From: GCA-2733415 sp965178655 | GTDB taxonomy: Bacteria > Bacteroidota > Bacteroidia > Flavobacteriales > Flavobacteriaceae | DNA length: 64,000 nucleotides | Assembly: GCA_965178655.1 (NCBI GenBank) | Contig: OZ238266.1 | Span: 930,001-994,000 of the forward strand | Direction: 5' to 3' | Position numbers and translations under genes: made by a program | Notes under the pieces: generated by a model | What the model was told of the DNA's origin: nothing | Database searches by the model: none | The model's input: the letters and a program-made list of their open reading frames with translations, nothing else | Shown: piece after piece, positions 7,594-16,204 of the stretch | How the letters are laid out: each line of letters begins with the position of its first letter | Position numbering within the stretch: position 1 is the first letter of the stretch

Positions 7594-8574
7594 CACATAT
7601 ACAAAAAACCACGAATTATGAAAATAACATATCTTATACTTCCATTTTTCTTGATATTATTTGGTTGTTCTTCTGATAATGTTATTGACCACATAACTCT
7701 CTATGGTAAAGTCGAACGAGCAATAAATGGAGACGGAATTCCTGACCATTTAGTAACTGTAAGAACAAGAAAATCACACGGATCAGGTTTGCTTGGAACT
7801 ACCGAAGAGTTAGACAGCAAAGAAGTTGTCACAGATGTAAGTGGAAATTTTTCAGTCTCTTTAGTAAATGAAGATGGTGCATTTGTTACTATTACTCATA
7901 TTGGTGGTGAAAACTATTCTAGTTCAAGTACCTATAGAGACTATTCAATTGATGAACCTATACTAATAAAAGTAGATAAATTAATTAAGTTTAAAATATC
8001 GGTGAATAATACCAATCCAATTAATGAAAACGATTATATTAAAATTGATTTTTTTTCAGGACTACATCAAGCAAAAAGAACCGAAATTGAAAACTTTGGA
8101 ATAGATAATACTTACCATCCTGAAGAACCACTTCCTGGTGGTGGTTCTTTAGGTGCTTGGGAAGAAACTTCTTGGACAGGAATCGATGTAAACTCGATAG
8201 TGTATTATAGCGTACCTGAAACGGCTGACCATTTTAAAATTCGATGGTATATGACAAAAAACGGTATTGAAACTGATGGTTTTACGAATGATATTCCTTA
8301 TGATATCGAAGAAATAAATTCTTATTCATTCGAATATTAGAAAAACAATTGAACAGAAAAGACAACATACGTGCTATAACAACGCGTATAATTAATTGCT
8401 ATCAAGGAACTAGCATAAAAATTATTACTATATTTAAGCTGTAAGAACTAAATTAAAACATGCAGTTACAATAGTTTTGTTTCGCCACCCAAAGTGCCGC
8501 CAATCTTTAAGGAGAGGATTCGGCACGCAATTGGCAAAAAACTATTTAGACCGCAACAAACCATACACGAACAC
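7587..8574 (+). repeat. 988-bp cassette, copy 1 of 2
   Basis: Core-to-core duplicate of 29297-30284, including the whole 210-bp attC-like site. Confidence 0.9.
7618..8340 (+). CDS. Lipoprotein with carboxypeptidase-regulatory-like domain, copy 1 (cassette 10)
   Basis: 240 aa. Lipoprotein signal with LFGCSS lipobox. Residues 30-100 fit a beta-sandwich of the carboxypeptidase-regulatory-like type (LYGKVERAINGDGIPDHLV, then TDVSGNFSVSL). The rest has a Gly-rich PLPGGGSLGAWEE stretch. The frame is open upstream into the attC-like site, but ATG 7618 followed by a clean signal peptide is the natural start. Probably exported and surface-anchored. Same protein as 29328-30050. Confidence 0.8.
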   Translation: MKITYLILPFFLILFGCSSDNVIDHITLYGKVERAINGDGIPDHLVTVRTRKSHGSGLLGTTEELDSKEVVTDVSGNFSVSLVNEDGAFVTITHIGGENYSSSSTYRDYSIDEPILIKVDKLIKFKISVNNTNPINENDYIKIDFFSGLHQAKRTEIENFGIDNTYHPEEPLPGGGSLGAWEETSWTGIDVNSIVYYSVPETADHFKIRWYMTKNGIETDGFTNDIPYDIEEINSYSFEY

Positions 8575-8581
8575 GTTAGCC
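8371..8581 (+). other. attC-like site 10 (210-bp class)
   Basis: GTGCTATAAC (8371-8380) against the unit start GTTACAGCAC (7587), one mismatch. Shares the internal block of site 8. TATATTTA lies in the centre but without a well-spaced -33. G of GTT at 8575. Confidence 0.9.
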
Positions 8582-8682
8582 TTCATTTTGACAAAACCGT
8601 CCGTAATTAAACAAAAATTCAAAAACAATATTAAAAAAATCACTACGATGAGTTATTTTAAAAACCAGATGAATAAAAAAAT

Positions 8683-9786
8683 ATGGAGTTTTATTTTATA
8701 CAGATAGGCGTAGCAATAATGCTTGCTTTTATAACCTTTTCATTAAGTAATAGAATTAATAAAAGTGCGAATCGTTATTTAGCCATTCTTTTTGGCTTTA
8801 TATCACTACTATTTATATTTCCTCTTGTAGGAGAGTATTTTTTTGAAGAATGGTTTGGAATAGATATTATCTTTGAAAGTATCAAATTTCTTATTCCTTC
8901 ATTCCTTTATTTATCAGTATATCATTTTGTAAATACGCCTAATCATTTCTTAAAAAAACATTATCTACTATTTATTCCTTTTATAATAGTGGCTATGGTT
9001 TGGATGTTTTTAAATAGTACAGAAACTAATCGTTTATTTTTAGAAAATAACTATGAAATTTTAGATGCTTTTTCAATAATTGCTCTCTTTTTATTTTCTG
9101 TAATCACTTTCTATTTTGTAATAAAAATGCTCTTTAAACATAAAAAAAACGTTTTAAAACTTCACTCTAATAAACAAGGAGTAAGTTTAAATTGGCTTTA
9201 TAATTTAATTCTTGTGTTTCCGTTACTCTTAATAATTCATTTAGTTTTTGAAATATGTTCTGATGATAATTATATGGTGTTTTTTTTCGACATTGCTTTA
9301 TTTGTTATTTTATTTTACAGTGGTTTTCATATTGTACAACAAAGAGAAGTATTTGAATTAAAACCAAAACACATCCAAGCTGTTGAAAGTGAAACACCAC
9401 AAATAAACGACATTAAAAAAGAAGAGCTTATAGATAAAAATTTAGTACTTGAAATAGCTAATGAACTAGAGAAATTAATGGAAGAAGAACAACCATTTTT
9501 AAACAAAAATCTTTCATTATCTACACTTTCCGACAAATTAAATACAAGAACACATATTTTATCATTTGTTATTAATACAAACTATAATGTGAATTTTTAC
9601 ACCTATGTAAATAAATTTAGATTAGAGTATTGCAAATCGCTTCTTAAAAACCCCAAAAAACAACATTTAAGTATGGAAGGAGTTGCTGATGAAGGTGGTT
9701 TTGGTTCTAAAAGCACCTTTAATACGCTTTTTAAAAAGCATCTAGGAATGACACCTATTCAATACAAAAAATCTAAAAATCAATAA
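8683..9786 (+). CDS. Membrane-bound AraC-family transcription regulator
   Basis: 367 aa. The N-terminal two thirds hold about seven hydrophobic segments (residues 1-215) forming a membrane sensor; the C-terminus (about 270-367) is an AraC-type double helix-turn-helix with LSLSTLSDKLNTRTHILSFVIN and the typical last motif GFGSKSTFNTLFKKHLGMTP. Likely senses something at the envelope and controls a neighbour. It sits 108 bp upstream of the TonB-dependent receptor gene in the same 3.9-kb unit, so that receptor is its probable target. Start ATG 8683. Confidence 0.85.
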   Translation: MEFYFIQIGVAIMLAFITFSLSNRINKSANRYLAILFGFISLLFIFPLVGEYFFEEWFGIDIIFESIKFLIPSFLYLSVYHFVNTPNHFLKKHYLLFIPFIIVAMVWMFLNSTETNRLFLENNYEILDAFSIIALFLFSVITFYFVIKMLFKHKKNVLKLHSNKQGVSLNWLYNLILVFPLLLIIHLVFEICSDDNYMVFFFDIALFVILFYSGFHIVQQREVFELKPKHIQAVESETPQINDIKKEELIDKNLVLEIANELEKLMEEEQPFLNKNLSLSTLSDKLNTRTHILSFVINTNYNVNFYTYVNKFRLEYCKSLLKNPKKQHLSMEGVADEGGFGSKSTFNTLFKKHLGMTPIQYKKSKNQ

Positions 9787-9894
9787 GTTAAAAACAATGA
9801 ATAAAATGTAGTTGTTCAACTTTATCCAGTTGAACACTAATTCATAACAATATGAGTTTTTTTGCCAAACAAATAACTTAAAACTTAAATTTTT

Positions 9895-12273
9895 ATGAAG
9901 CTCAATTTTTTTTCAATTATTTTATTTTTCGTGTTGCCTTTTTCGTTATCAGCACAACAGACAGTTAGAGGTGTTATAACAGACAAAGACTCCAAAGAAA
10001 CCATTCCTTTCGCGAACATTATTGTTAAAGATAGTAATCCATCCATAGGAACTACTTCTGATGAAAGCGGAAAGTTTGTTTTAAACAATGTTCCAATTGG
10101 CAAACAAACCTTTACAGTATCATTTGTAGGTTATGAAACTATTACGCTATCTAATATAAATGTAACTGCTGGTAAAGAAGTCCTTTTAAATATTGGATTA
10201 ATAGAAAATTTGGAGAGTTTAGATGAAGTTATAATTACAGCAGAAAAAAAGAAAGAAAAAACAGTTAACGAATTTTCAACCGTAAGTGCACGTTCTTTAA
10301 ATATTGAAGAAGCTAATAAATACGCTGCATCGTTTGGTGATCCAGCAAGACAAGTGCAAAATTTTGCTGGTGTAACAGGAAACGGTGACGATTTAAATAA
10401 CGAAATTGTGGTTAGAGGAAACTCACCCAATACGCTTTTATGGCGATTAGAAGGTGTAGAAGTTCCTAATCCTAACCATTTTGTGTATTCAACAGGTGGA
10501 GCTGTAAGTATGTTAAGTTCTAATGTATTGGATAAAACCGATTTTTTCACTTCGGCTTTTCCTGCCGAATATGGCAATGGTTTAGCAGGTGTTTTTGATT
10601 TACGATTTCGTAAAGGGAATAACAAAAAAAGAGAAACTACGATTGATGCAGGTTTTTTAGGGCTCGGTATTGCTACAGAAGGCTATTTTAGTAAAAAAAG
10701 TGAGGCTTCTTATTTATTGAATTACAGATATTCAACCCCAAGTATTTTAGAAAGTATAGGTATTAAATTAACTGAGGGTGGTAACTTAAATTATCAAGAT
10801 TTAAATTACAATATCAACCTTCCTACTTCTAAAATGGGAACGTTCAATGTGTATGGACTATATGGTAAGAACACAATAAAGTCATCTGAAACAGCTTCTG
10901 AAAGTGAAGAGCAAGGTACGCAAACAACAGGTGTTTTTGAAACTAGTACTAATAATGATGTAAGTACTTTTATTACAGGTATAGGACATCGCATATTTTT
11001 AAAAGATAGAACCTATTTAAAAACAAATATTTCTTATTCTTCAGACAATGCAAATCTTAAAGAGGAAACTAAAAACAATGGTGTAATAGACCCATTAAGC
11101 GCTAGTGAATTTGATTCAAAAATTGAAGCTTTCCGTTTATCTTCCTTTATAAATCATAAGTTTAACGCAAAACATACTATTCGTACAGGATTGACTTTGA
11201 GTAATATTAAAGAAAAAACGATTTCTTATCACACAGGAACGAACGCAGAAGGGCATCTAGTTCCAACTAATGATAAAGTAGATGGAAACAGTACTATTTT
11301 TCAGAGTTATTTTCAGTGGAAATATAGAGCTACAGATAAATTAACATTGAATTCAGGATTGCACTTTTTACATTTTGCTAAAACAAATAGTAGTGCTGTA
11401 GAACCTCGTTTAGGACTTAATTATAAATTAAACAACAAACACTCTTTAAGCTTTGGTGCAGGTTTACATAGTAGAGCCGAACGCTTGTCTACCTATCTTG
11501 TAAAAGCAGACTCTAACACTCAATTTTTGAACACAAATTTAGGATTATCAAAAGCATTGCATTATGTGTTGGGATATAACTGGCGATTAAGTAAAAACAC
11601 GCATTTTAAAGCAGAAGCATACTATCAAAGCTTATTTAACCTTCCTGTTGATAACACTGGACAAACAGGTTATAATGTGATTAATGCTCAATTATTTGAT
11701 GTTTTTAATATCACAGATATTCCATTAACTAATGATGGGAAAGGTAGAAATTACGGAATAGAATTTACGCTAGAACGCTTTATAAATAAAGGATTCTATT
11801 ATTTAACGACATTATCACTATATGATTCTAAATATAAAATTGGAAATTCCAGTTATTATAATACTCGATTTAACGGAAATTATGTGTTTAATTTTCTGTC
11901 AGGAAAAGAGTTTAAAATAGGAAACAAAGGCAATAAAACCTTGGGTGTTAATGCGAAATTTAACCTCACAGGAGGACAACGATTTACAGCCATAGACGAA
12001 GCCGCTTCTATAGCCAATCAAACTGAAATTTTTTCAACCACACCATATACGGAAAAAGTAAAAGACTATTATCGTCTTGACTTAGGTATAAATTACCAAT
12101 GGAATAGGAAGAAGACTACTCATAATTTAGGGCTCAATATTCAAAATGTAACAAATAGGCTTAATAAAACGGTTCCTGATTATTTTTATGATGATGTAAC
12201 AAATAAGGTTTTAAAAACCACAACGGATCAAAATGGATTATTACCAGTTTTAAAGTACAGTATAAATTTTTAA
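9895..12273 (+). CDS. TonB-dependent outer-membrane receptor
   Basis: 792 aa. Signal peptide ending SLSAQQ (about 20). Then a carboxypeptidase-regulatory-like domain (residues 22-110: VRGVITDKDSKETIPFANI), a plug domain (about 115-225, with EVVVRGNSPN-type and LEGVEVPNPNHF segments) and a long beta-barrel ending in an aromatic-type C-terminus (VLKYSINF). Takes up an unknown ligand with TonB/ExbBD energy. It lies just after the AraC-type regulator; the pair fills unit 8575-12443. No SusD partner is present. Confidence 0.9.
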   Translation: MKLNFFSIILFFVLPFSLSAQQTVRGVITDKDSKETIPFANIIVKDSNPSIGTTSDESGKFVLNNVPIGKQTFTVSFVGYETITLSNINVTAGKEVLLNIGLIENLESLDEVIITAEKKKEKTVNEFSTVSARSLNIEEANKYAASFGDPARQVQNFAGVTGNGDDLNNEIVVRGNSPNTLLWRLEGVEVPNPNHFVYSTGGAVSMLSSNVLDKTDFFTSAFPAEYGNGLAGVFDLRFRKGNNKKRETTIDAGFLGLGIATEGYFSKKSEASYLLNYRYSTPSILESIGIKLTEGGNLNYQDLNYNINLPTSKMGTFNVYGLYGKNTIKSSETASESEEQGTQTTGVFETSTNNDVSTFITGIGHRIFLKDRTYLKTNISYSSDNANLKEETKNNGVIDPLSASEFDSKIEAFRLSSFINHKFNAKHTIRTGLTLSNIKEKTISYHTGTNAEGHLVPTNDKVDGNSTIFQSYFQWKYRATDKLTLNSGLHFLHFAKTNSSAVEPRLGLNYKLNNKHSLSFGAGLHSRAERLSTYLVKADSNTQFLNTNLGLSKALHYVLGYNWRLSKNTHFKAEAYYQSLFNLPVDNTGQTGYNVINAQLFDVFNITDIPLTNDGKGRNYGIEFTLERFINKGFYYLTTLSLYDSKYKIGNSSYYNTRFNGNYVFNFLSGKEFKIGNKGNKTLGVNAKFNLTGGQRFTAIDEAASIANQTEIFSTTPYTEKVKDYYRLDLGINYQWNRKKTTHNLGLNIQNVTNRLNKTVPDYFYDDVTNKVLKTTTDQNGLLPVLKYSINF

Positions 12274-12313
12274 AAACCTATTTTTGGAATACTGATATGA
12301 AAGACAAAAAAAC

Positions 12314-12449
12314 GAAAGGCTAACAATGTGTATAATTCATTGCTAGTGCAAGCTTAATTACGAAAATCCTCGCGGACTTTCTATCTATGATTTATTTACT
12401 AACTTTAGTGCTTAAACACGCAACGAAATCATACACAAACACGTTAGCG
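12314..12449 (+). other. attC-like site 11
   Basis: GAAAGGCTAAC (12314-12324) is complementary to the unit start GTTAGCCTTC at 8575, so the regulator and receptor travel as one unit. Apical hairpin GAAAATCC-TCGC-GGACTTTC. G of GTT at 12443. Confidence 0.85.
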
Positions 12450-12501
12450 GGCAGTTTAAAAAGACGACATTCAGCGATAAATATAAAATTGAAACTAAGA
12501 C

Positions 12502-13218
12502 TTGAGAAAGAAAATAAAAATAGGGGAAAAAGAATTTTCAACAAAGAAAGAAGCTTTAAGTCATTATAAAATGATTTTAAATTCTTATAATTTTGGTGAA
12601 CCAATAAACCAATCTGACTTTAAAGAAATCCTCAATTTGTTGGAAACTCATCCAAGAAAAGAAGAAAAAAAGGGTGTTGGAATAAAGCAAATAAGAATTG
12701 CAAAATTGAAATATAAAACAAAAGCATTCGAATTAGTCAGACTTGATGACTCAACAGAATATTTCTCTTATACAAAAAGAATTAACGCGCCAAGAACACA
12801 TACTTCCAGATTTGGTGAAGCGTGCAGGAAAGCCATTCAAGAAGATTTAAGAGATGTAAAACAAGCATATTTTGACAAGTATTCGAAAAAGGGGAAAGTA
12901 AAATGTCAAGAGACAAAAGAACTACTTTCTTGGGAAGAATTAAATATTGACCACAGACAACCAAATACATTTTCTATTATTTTAGACAGGTTCATTGAAT
13001 TGAATAAAATAAATGTGGAAAAAGTTGAATATGTGGAGATTGATGGTGAGGGAAATGAACTTGCTGACCTAGAATTAAAACAATATTTCATTGAATATCA
13101 TAGAGAAAAAGCAAATCTGAGAATAGTAAAAAAAGACATTAATTTAGGTAGGTCTTATCAAGCAAGAATTGGCAGACAAAAGAAAGATTTAACGATTGAT
13201 AAAAAACCGACCCGCTAA
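12502..13218 (+). CDS. DCL-like (DUF3223) domain protein with HNH-type C-terminus
   Basis: 238 aa from a TTG start at 12502. This start is chosen because the DUF3223/DCL fold begins right there (FSTKKEALSHYKMIL, then DFKEILNLLETHP and KGVGIKQIRI, to about residue 90). The C-terminal half has DHRQPN (about 150-155) and a later EKANLRIV, as in HNH endonucleases. A nuclease role, perhaps in defence, is inferred; no catalytic test is possible by eye. The stop codon is embedded in the left core of the following site (CCCGCTAAC), unusually tight packing. Confidence 0.7.
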   Translation: MRKKIKIGEKEFSTKKEALSHYKMILNSYNFGEPINQSDFKEILNLLETHPRKEEKKGVGIKQIRIAKLKYKTKAFELVRLDDSTEYFSYTKRINAPRTHTSRFGEACRKAIQEDLRDVKQAYFDKYSKKGKVKCQETKELLSWEELNIDHRQPNTFSIILDRFIELNKINVEKVEYVEIDGEGNELADLELKQYFIEYHREKANLRIVKKDINLGRSYQARIGRQKKDLTIDKKPTR

Positions 13219-13342
13219 CAATGTACAAAAATAATAGCCGGAATGGCAGTAAATTCAAGGGTTGTAGCCCGCTTTGGCCTTTTTGCAGCTTGAAAAGTTT
13301 GTAGACCGCAATCGGCTACTATTCTTGTACCAACCGTTGGCG
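13211..13342 (+). other. attC-like site 12
   Basis: CCCGCTAAC (13211-13219) is the exact complement of the unit start GTTAGCGGG (12443). Arms ATGTACAAAAATAATAGCCG and CGGCTACTATTCTTGTAC pair well. G of GTT at 13336. Confidence 0.9.
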
Positions 13343-13983
13343 TTAATTTGAGAAAACCGAACAGAAATTAAAATTATGGGATTTTTTGACAATCTATTTA
13401 AGAAAAAAAACGAATTAAATTCATCGGAATTAATAACTGAAATTCCCGAAAGTTGGAGTGTTTCGACTGGAGAAAATAATGGAAAACCAATGTTTGTTCG
13501 GAAAAACGTTGCGTGCGACAAAATAGCTGGAAATAAAAATTATTCGACGAATTGCGGAATTGCTTTCAAAATGTTATCGCCAAATGCTGACGGATTACCT
13601 GACATTGAAAACGAACCTGAATTGGATAATCTCGAAGACGATATATTTGATTTTTTAGAATCGGACTTGAATTCAATTGTTCCAATAACTATTACGACTT
13701 CTGGATTTAGAGAATTTGTGATTTACACAAAAGATTTAGCGGAATTTAATGTGAGGTTGGAAAAATTAAAAAAGAAATATCCGAAATATGAGCTAACGAC
13801 TTATAACAAAACTGACCAAAATTGGAATACTTATAAATCGTTTAAATAAAAAAACTAACGCCAACACCGTATATAAAAAATTGCTGGTGTTGTGCTAAAA
13901 AAAGGTCGTTGCACGTTTGCTACGTCTGATTTTCCTTCGGAAAATCCTCGCACGCAAACCCGCAACTTTCCATATACAAACAC
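13336..13983 (+). repeat. 648-bp cassette, copy 1 of 2
   Basis: Core-to-core duplicate of 23921-24568, now on the two sides of the ilv cassette. Confidence 0.9.
13376..13849 (+). CDS. DUF695-like protein, copy 1 (cassette 13)
   Basis: 157 aa, no signal peptide. Pattern fits DUF695: early WSV, NADGLPDIENEPELDNLEDDIFDFL in the middle (about residues 73-98), a basic aromatic segment with FREFVIYTKD, and C-terminal DQNWNTYKSFK. Function of the family is unknown. Identical to the protein at 23961-24434. Confidence 0.75.
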   Translation: MGFFDNLFKKKNELNSSELITEIPESWSVSTGENNGKPMFVRKNVACDKIAGNKNYSTNCGIAFKMLSPNADGLPDIENEPELDNLEDDIFDFLESDLNSIVPITITTSGFREFVIYTKDLAEFNVRLEKLKKKYPKYELTTYNKTDQNWNTYKSFK

Positions 13984-13990
13984 GTTAGCA
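13856..13990 (+). other. attC-like site 13
   Basis: TAACGCCAAC (13856-13865) is the exact complement of the unit start GTTGGCGTTA (13336). Apical hairpin GATTTTCC-TTC-GGAAAATC, the reverse base order of site 9 with pairing kept. G of GTT at 13984. Confidence 0.9.
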
Positions 13991-14034
13991 ACAATAAAAA
14001 AAGGCGCTAACTGTTGCGGTTCACTGTTATGTTA

Positions 14035-14706
14035 TCACTCAAAATCAAAAATTGAAACCTGATTTATGTTTTGTTTTCGCTCAATTCCAAACGCAGTTTC
14101 TAAAATTGTTTTCCCTACCTCATAATCTACTAAATTCCTGGCAACTTTATTCAATCTTTGCTCACCTTTATATTTTGTAAAATCATAATCATGAAAAATA
14201 GATAAATCTTTAATATTACCCGATTCAATCATATTTTTAAACAACTTCCTTTCACCTATATTTGTAGGTAAATTAAAGTTAGTCCAGTATAAATGTCTAC
14301 CTCTTTTTTTAGCTTGAATTAAAGGCTCGTAAAATGGTATTACATTTTCAACTACATATTTACCATTAAAATAATTATCTAAAAAAATAATTTCTTCATA
14401 CAATTTCATGTCAGGGTATTTATGAATAAAGTTTTCTCTGTTTTTTTGACTTACCCTTAGCCTACTGTGTGTTGGGCATGGTGGAGAAGCCCATATAAAA
14501 TCAAACTCTTTAAAGTGTTCTAATAAATATTGGTGTGCATCCGCAATAATTACTTTATCGTTTGGAAATCTTTCTTGGTATAATTTCGCTAATTTTGGGT
14601 CAAGTTCAATAGCTGTAATTTCTAAATTATCGTGCACTTCATCCCATTTATATCTATTACCACCTAAACAAGCGTAAAGATTTAGTATTTTATATTTCTC
14701 ACTCAT
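14035..14706 (-). CDS. C5-cytosine DNA methyltransferase (orphan)
   Basis: 223 aa, shorter than most C5 methyltransferases. SAM-binding start LNLYACLGG (residues 8-16), an acidic ELDP loop (34-37), catalytic SPPCPTHS with Cys77 (motif IV) and ENV at 120-122 (motif VI). The target-recognition part is very short. No restriction gene shares the unit, so it may protect DNA or regulate, or be phage-derived. Read against the array in unit 13984-14872. Motif assignment is firm; the target sequence is unknown. Confidence 0.85.
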   Translation of the reverse strand: MSEKYKILNLYACLGGNRYKWDEVHDNLEITAIELDPKLAKLYQERFPNDKVIIADAHQYLLEHFKEFDFIWASPPCPTHSRLRVSQKNRENFIHKYPDMKLYEEIIFLDNYFNGKYVVENVIPFYEPLIQAKKRGRHLYWTNFNLPTNIGERKLFKNMIESGNIKDLSIFHDYDFTKYKGEQRLNKVARNLVDYEVGKTILETAFGIERKQNINQVSIFDFE

Positions 14707-14745
14707 ACGTATTTGGTTTTTATCAAAACCACGCCCTTTTTTACA

Positions 14746-14880
14746 GTAGCTAACACCGTATATAAAAAATAGCTTGGTCTTTGTTTATTTATAAATTATT
14801 GTTCTTTAAATCGTTTGTTTTAATGTTTACTAATTTTGTGCTTTAACACGCTACTTTCCATATACAAGTACGTTGTGCTT
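14746..14880 (+). other. attC-like site 14
   Basis: GTAGCTAAC (14746-14754) matches the complement of the unit start GTTAGCAAC at 13984 in its core six bases. Arms CGTATATAAAAAATAGC and GCTACTTTCCATATAC. TAATTTTG near 14831 resembles a -7 box. G of GTT at 14872. Confidence 0.85.
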
Positions 14881-14981
14881 AATTTAGAATAACTGAAGAG
14901 AATCAGCACAACCATATTCATGGATGTCAAGTAAATACAACAGAAATAAAACTTCTCATTAGGTTTTATAAAAATAAAGTG

Positions 14982-14989
14982 TATATTTG
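14982..14989 (+). promoter_or_regulatory. ilvE: -7 element of the ilv operon promoter
   Basis: TATATTTG fits TAnnTTTG exactly, 7 bp before the ATG of the first leader peptide, so the transcript should begin at or just before that ATG. No clear TTTG is found at the -33 distance. Confidence 0.6.
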
Positions 14990-14996
14990 CACCTAA

Positions 14997-15059
14997 ATGA
15001 AAAACAGAAACATTATAGCATCTATTTTGGAAATCGTGATTATTAGTCACGAAAGATAA
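14997..15059 (+). CDS. Leader peptide 1 of the ilv operon
   Basis: 20 codons, MKNRNIIASILEIVIISHER, with six Ile plus Leu and Val: the codon make-up expected for an Ile/Val/Leu-sensing attenuator. It lies between the promoter and a strong terminator (15088-15118). Because the -7 box is so close, it may be translated from a leaderless transcript. Function inferred from composition and position. Confidence 0.6.
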   Translation: MKNRNIIASILEIVIISHER

Positions 15060-15087
15060 GGATGCCTATAAATGAAATATATTTATT

Positions 15088-15118
15088 AAAAGCCATCCAG
15101 TTAGGATGGCTTTTTTTT
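15088..15118 (+). terminator. Attenuator terminator 1
   Basis: AAAGCCATCC-AGTTA-GGATGGC followed by eight T, immediately after leader peptide 1. A classical intrinsic terminator. Confidence 0.8.
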
Positions 15119-15144
15119 GATTAAAATTTCAGAATAAACAAACA

Positions 15145-15234
15145 ATGAAAACACAAAATTTAAATTCAATCTACTTGATGACTACTATAATAAGCAAAAT
15201 TATTATTAGCATAATTATTTTACCGCCCAGGTGA
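15145..15234 (+). CDS. Leader peptide 2 of the ilv operon
   Basis: 29 codons starting MKTQNLNSIYLMTTIIS and containing runs of Ile (eight in the last 15 codons before LPPR). Strongly biased to Ile with Leu, as in ilv attenuation leaders of many bacteria. Followed by terminator 2 at 15260-15299 and then the aminotransferase gene. Together with leader 1 this makes two attenuators in series. Confidence 0.75.
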   Translation: MKTQNLNSIYLMTTIISKIIISIIILPPR

Positions 15235-15259
15235 GAATGTAATTGTATTGATATAATAT

Positions 15260-15299
15260 AAAAGCCCTTCTCAAAAAATATGAGAAGGGCTTTTTTTTT
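15260..15299 (+). terminator. Attenuator terminator 2
   Basis: AAAGCCCTTCTC-AAAAAATAT-GAGAAGGGC followed by nine T, 26 bp after leader peptide 2 and 32 bp before the first structural gene. Confidence 0.85.
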
Positions 15300-15331
15300 G
15301 ACTAAAAAATTAATAAACACAAAATAAAAAA

Positions 15332-16198
15332 ATGTATTACAACAAAGAAACCCAAATATTTTTGGATGGCCAATGGATAAAAGCCCAAAATGGAAAAACG
15401 AATCTGTATAGTCAAACGCTACATTATGGAGCTGGTGTTTTTGAAGGGATTAGATCTTACAAAACAGATAAAGGCGCAAATATTTTTAAAGCTAAAGCAC
15501 ATTATGAAAGGTTGCATTATTCAGCAGAAAAAATGCACATCAATCTGAAGTATTCTGTTCAGGAATTAATTGATTTAAGTTATGAATTACTAGAAAGAAA
15601 CCAATTGGAAGATGCTTATATCCGTCCTTTGGTTTATTTAGGCGAAAATATGTCTCTTCAACCCACAGAAGATGTTCACGTAATGCTTTGCGCTTGGCAA
15701 TGGGGAAGATATTTAGGCGATACGCAGCTCAAATTAATGACTTCATCTTTTCAGAGACCCAATCCAAAATCTTGTTTTGTAGAAGCCAAAGTAAGCGGTC
15801 ATTACACCAATTCTTTATTGGCAACTACCGAAGCGAAGCAAAAAGGTTTTGATGAAGCTTTACTTTTGGATATGAACGAAAATGTGGCCGAAGGACCTGG
15901 AGCAAATTTCTTTTTTGAAAAAGACGGAAAATTATTTACTGCACCATTGGGAAATATCCTTTCTGGTATAACACGACAAACTATTTTTGAATTAGCAGAA
16001 GATTTAGGTTTTGAAGTAGTAGAAAAGTTTTTTAAAGTTGAAGAAGTATATCAGGCAGATGGAGCCTTTTTCACAGGAACGGCAGCAGAAGTTGCTGCAA
16101 TTGGAAGTTTGGACAATCACAGTTTCAATTTGCCTTGGGAAAAAACTTTAGGCTATCAATTGGAAGATGCTTATCAAAAATGTGTTCATATAAAATAA
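15332..16198 (+). CDS. ilvE: Branched-chain amino-acid aminotransferase
   Basis: 288 aa, class IV PLP aminotransferase; last step of Ile, Val and Leu synthesis, transferring the amino group from glutamate. The PLP lysine is K153 in EAKVSGHYTNS; the substrate/PLP motif is LHYGAGVFEGIRSY (about 30-43), and NVAEGPGANFF (184-194) is the class signature. Full length. First gene of the ilv operon, 6 bp before ilvD, controlled by the tandem leader attenuators. Confidence 0.93.
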   Translation: MYYNKETQIFLDGQWIKAQNGKTNLYSQTLHYGAGVFEGIRSYKTDKGANIFKAKAHYERLHYSAEKMHINLKYSVQELIDLSYELLERNQLEDAYIRPLVYLGENMSLQPTEDVHVMLCAWQWGRYLGDTQLKLMTSSFQRPNPKSCFVEAKVSGHYTNSLLATTEAKQKGFDEALLLDMNENVAEGPGANFFFEKDGKLFTAPLGNILSGITRQTIFELAEDLGFEVVEKFFKVEEVYQADGAFFTGTAAEVAAIGSLDNHSFNLPWEKTLGYQLEDAYQKCVHIK

Positions 16199-16204
16199 AT
16201 AAAA

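Noticed and set aside
8477..8707. Open frame that recurs as the same start at 30187 and 41868 (MFRHPKCRQSLRR...)
   Set aside because: It lies in the shared block of the 210-bp attC-like sites and its repetition follows the site, not a gene. It has no start signal and ends differently each time.
10131..10625. 164-codon minus-strand frame inside the TonB receptor gene
   Set aside because: Antisense to a clear coding region; composition is that of a reversed gene.
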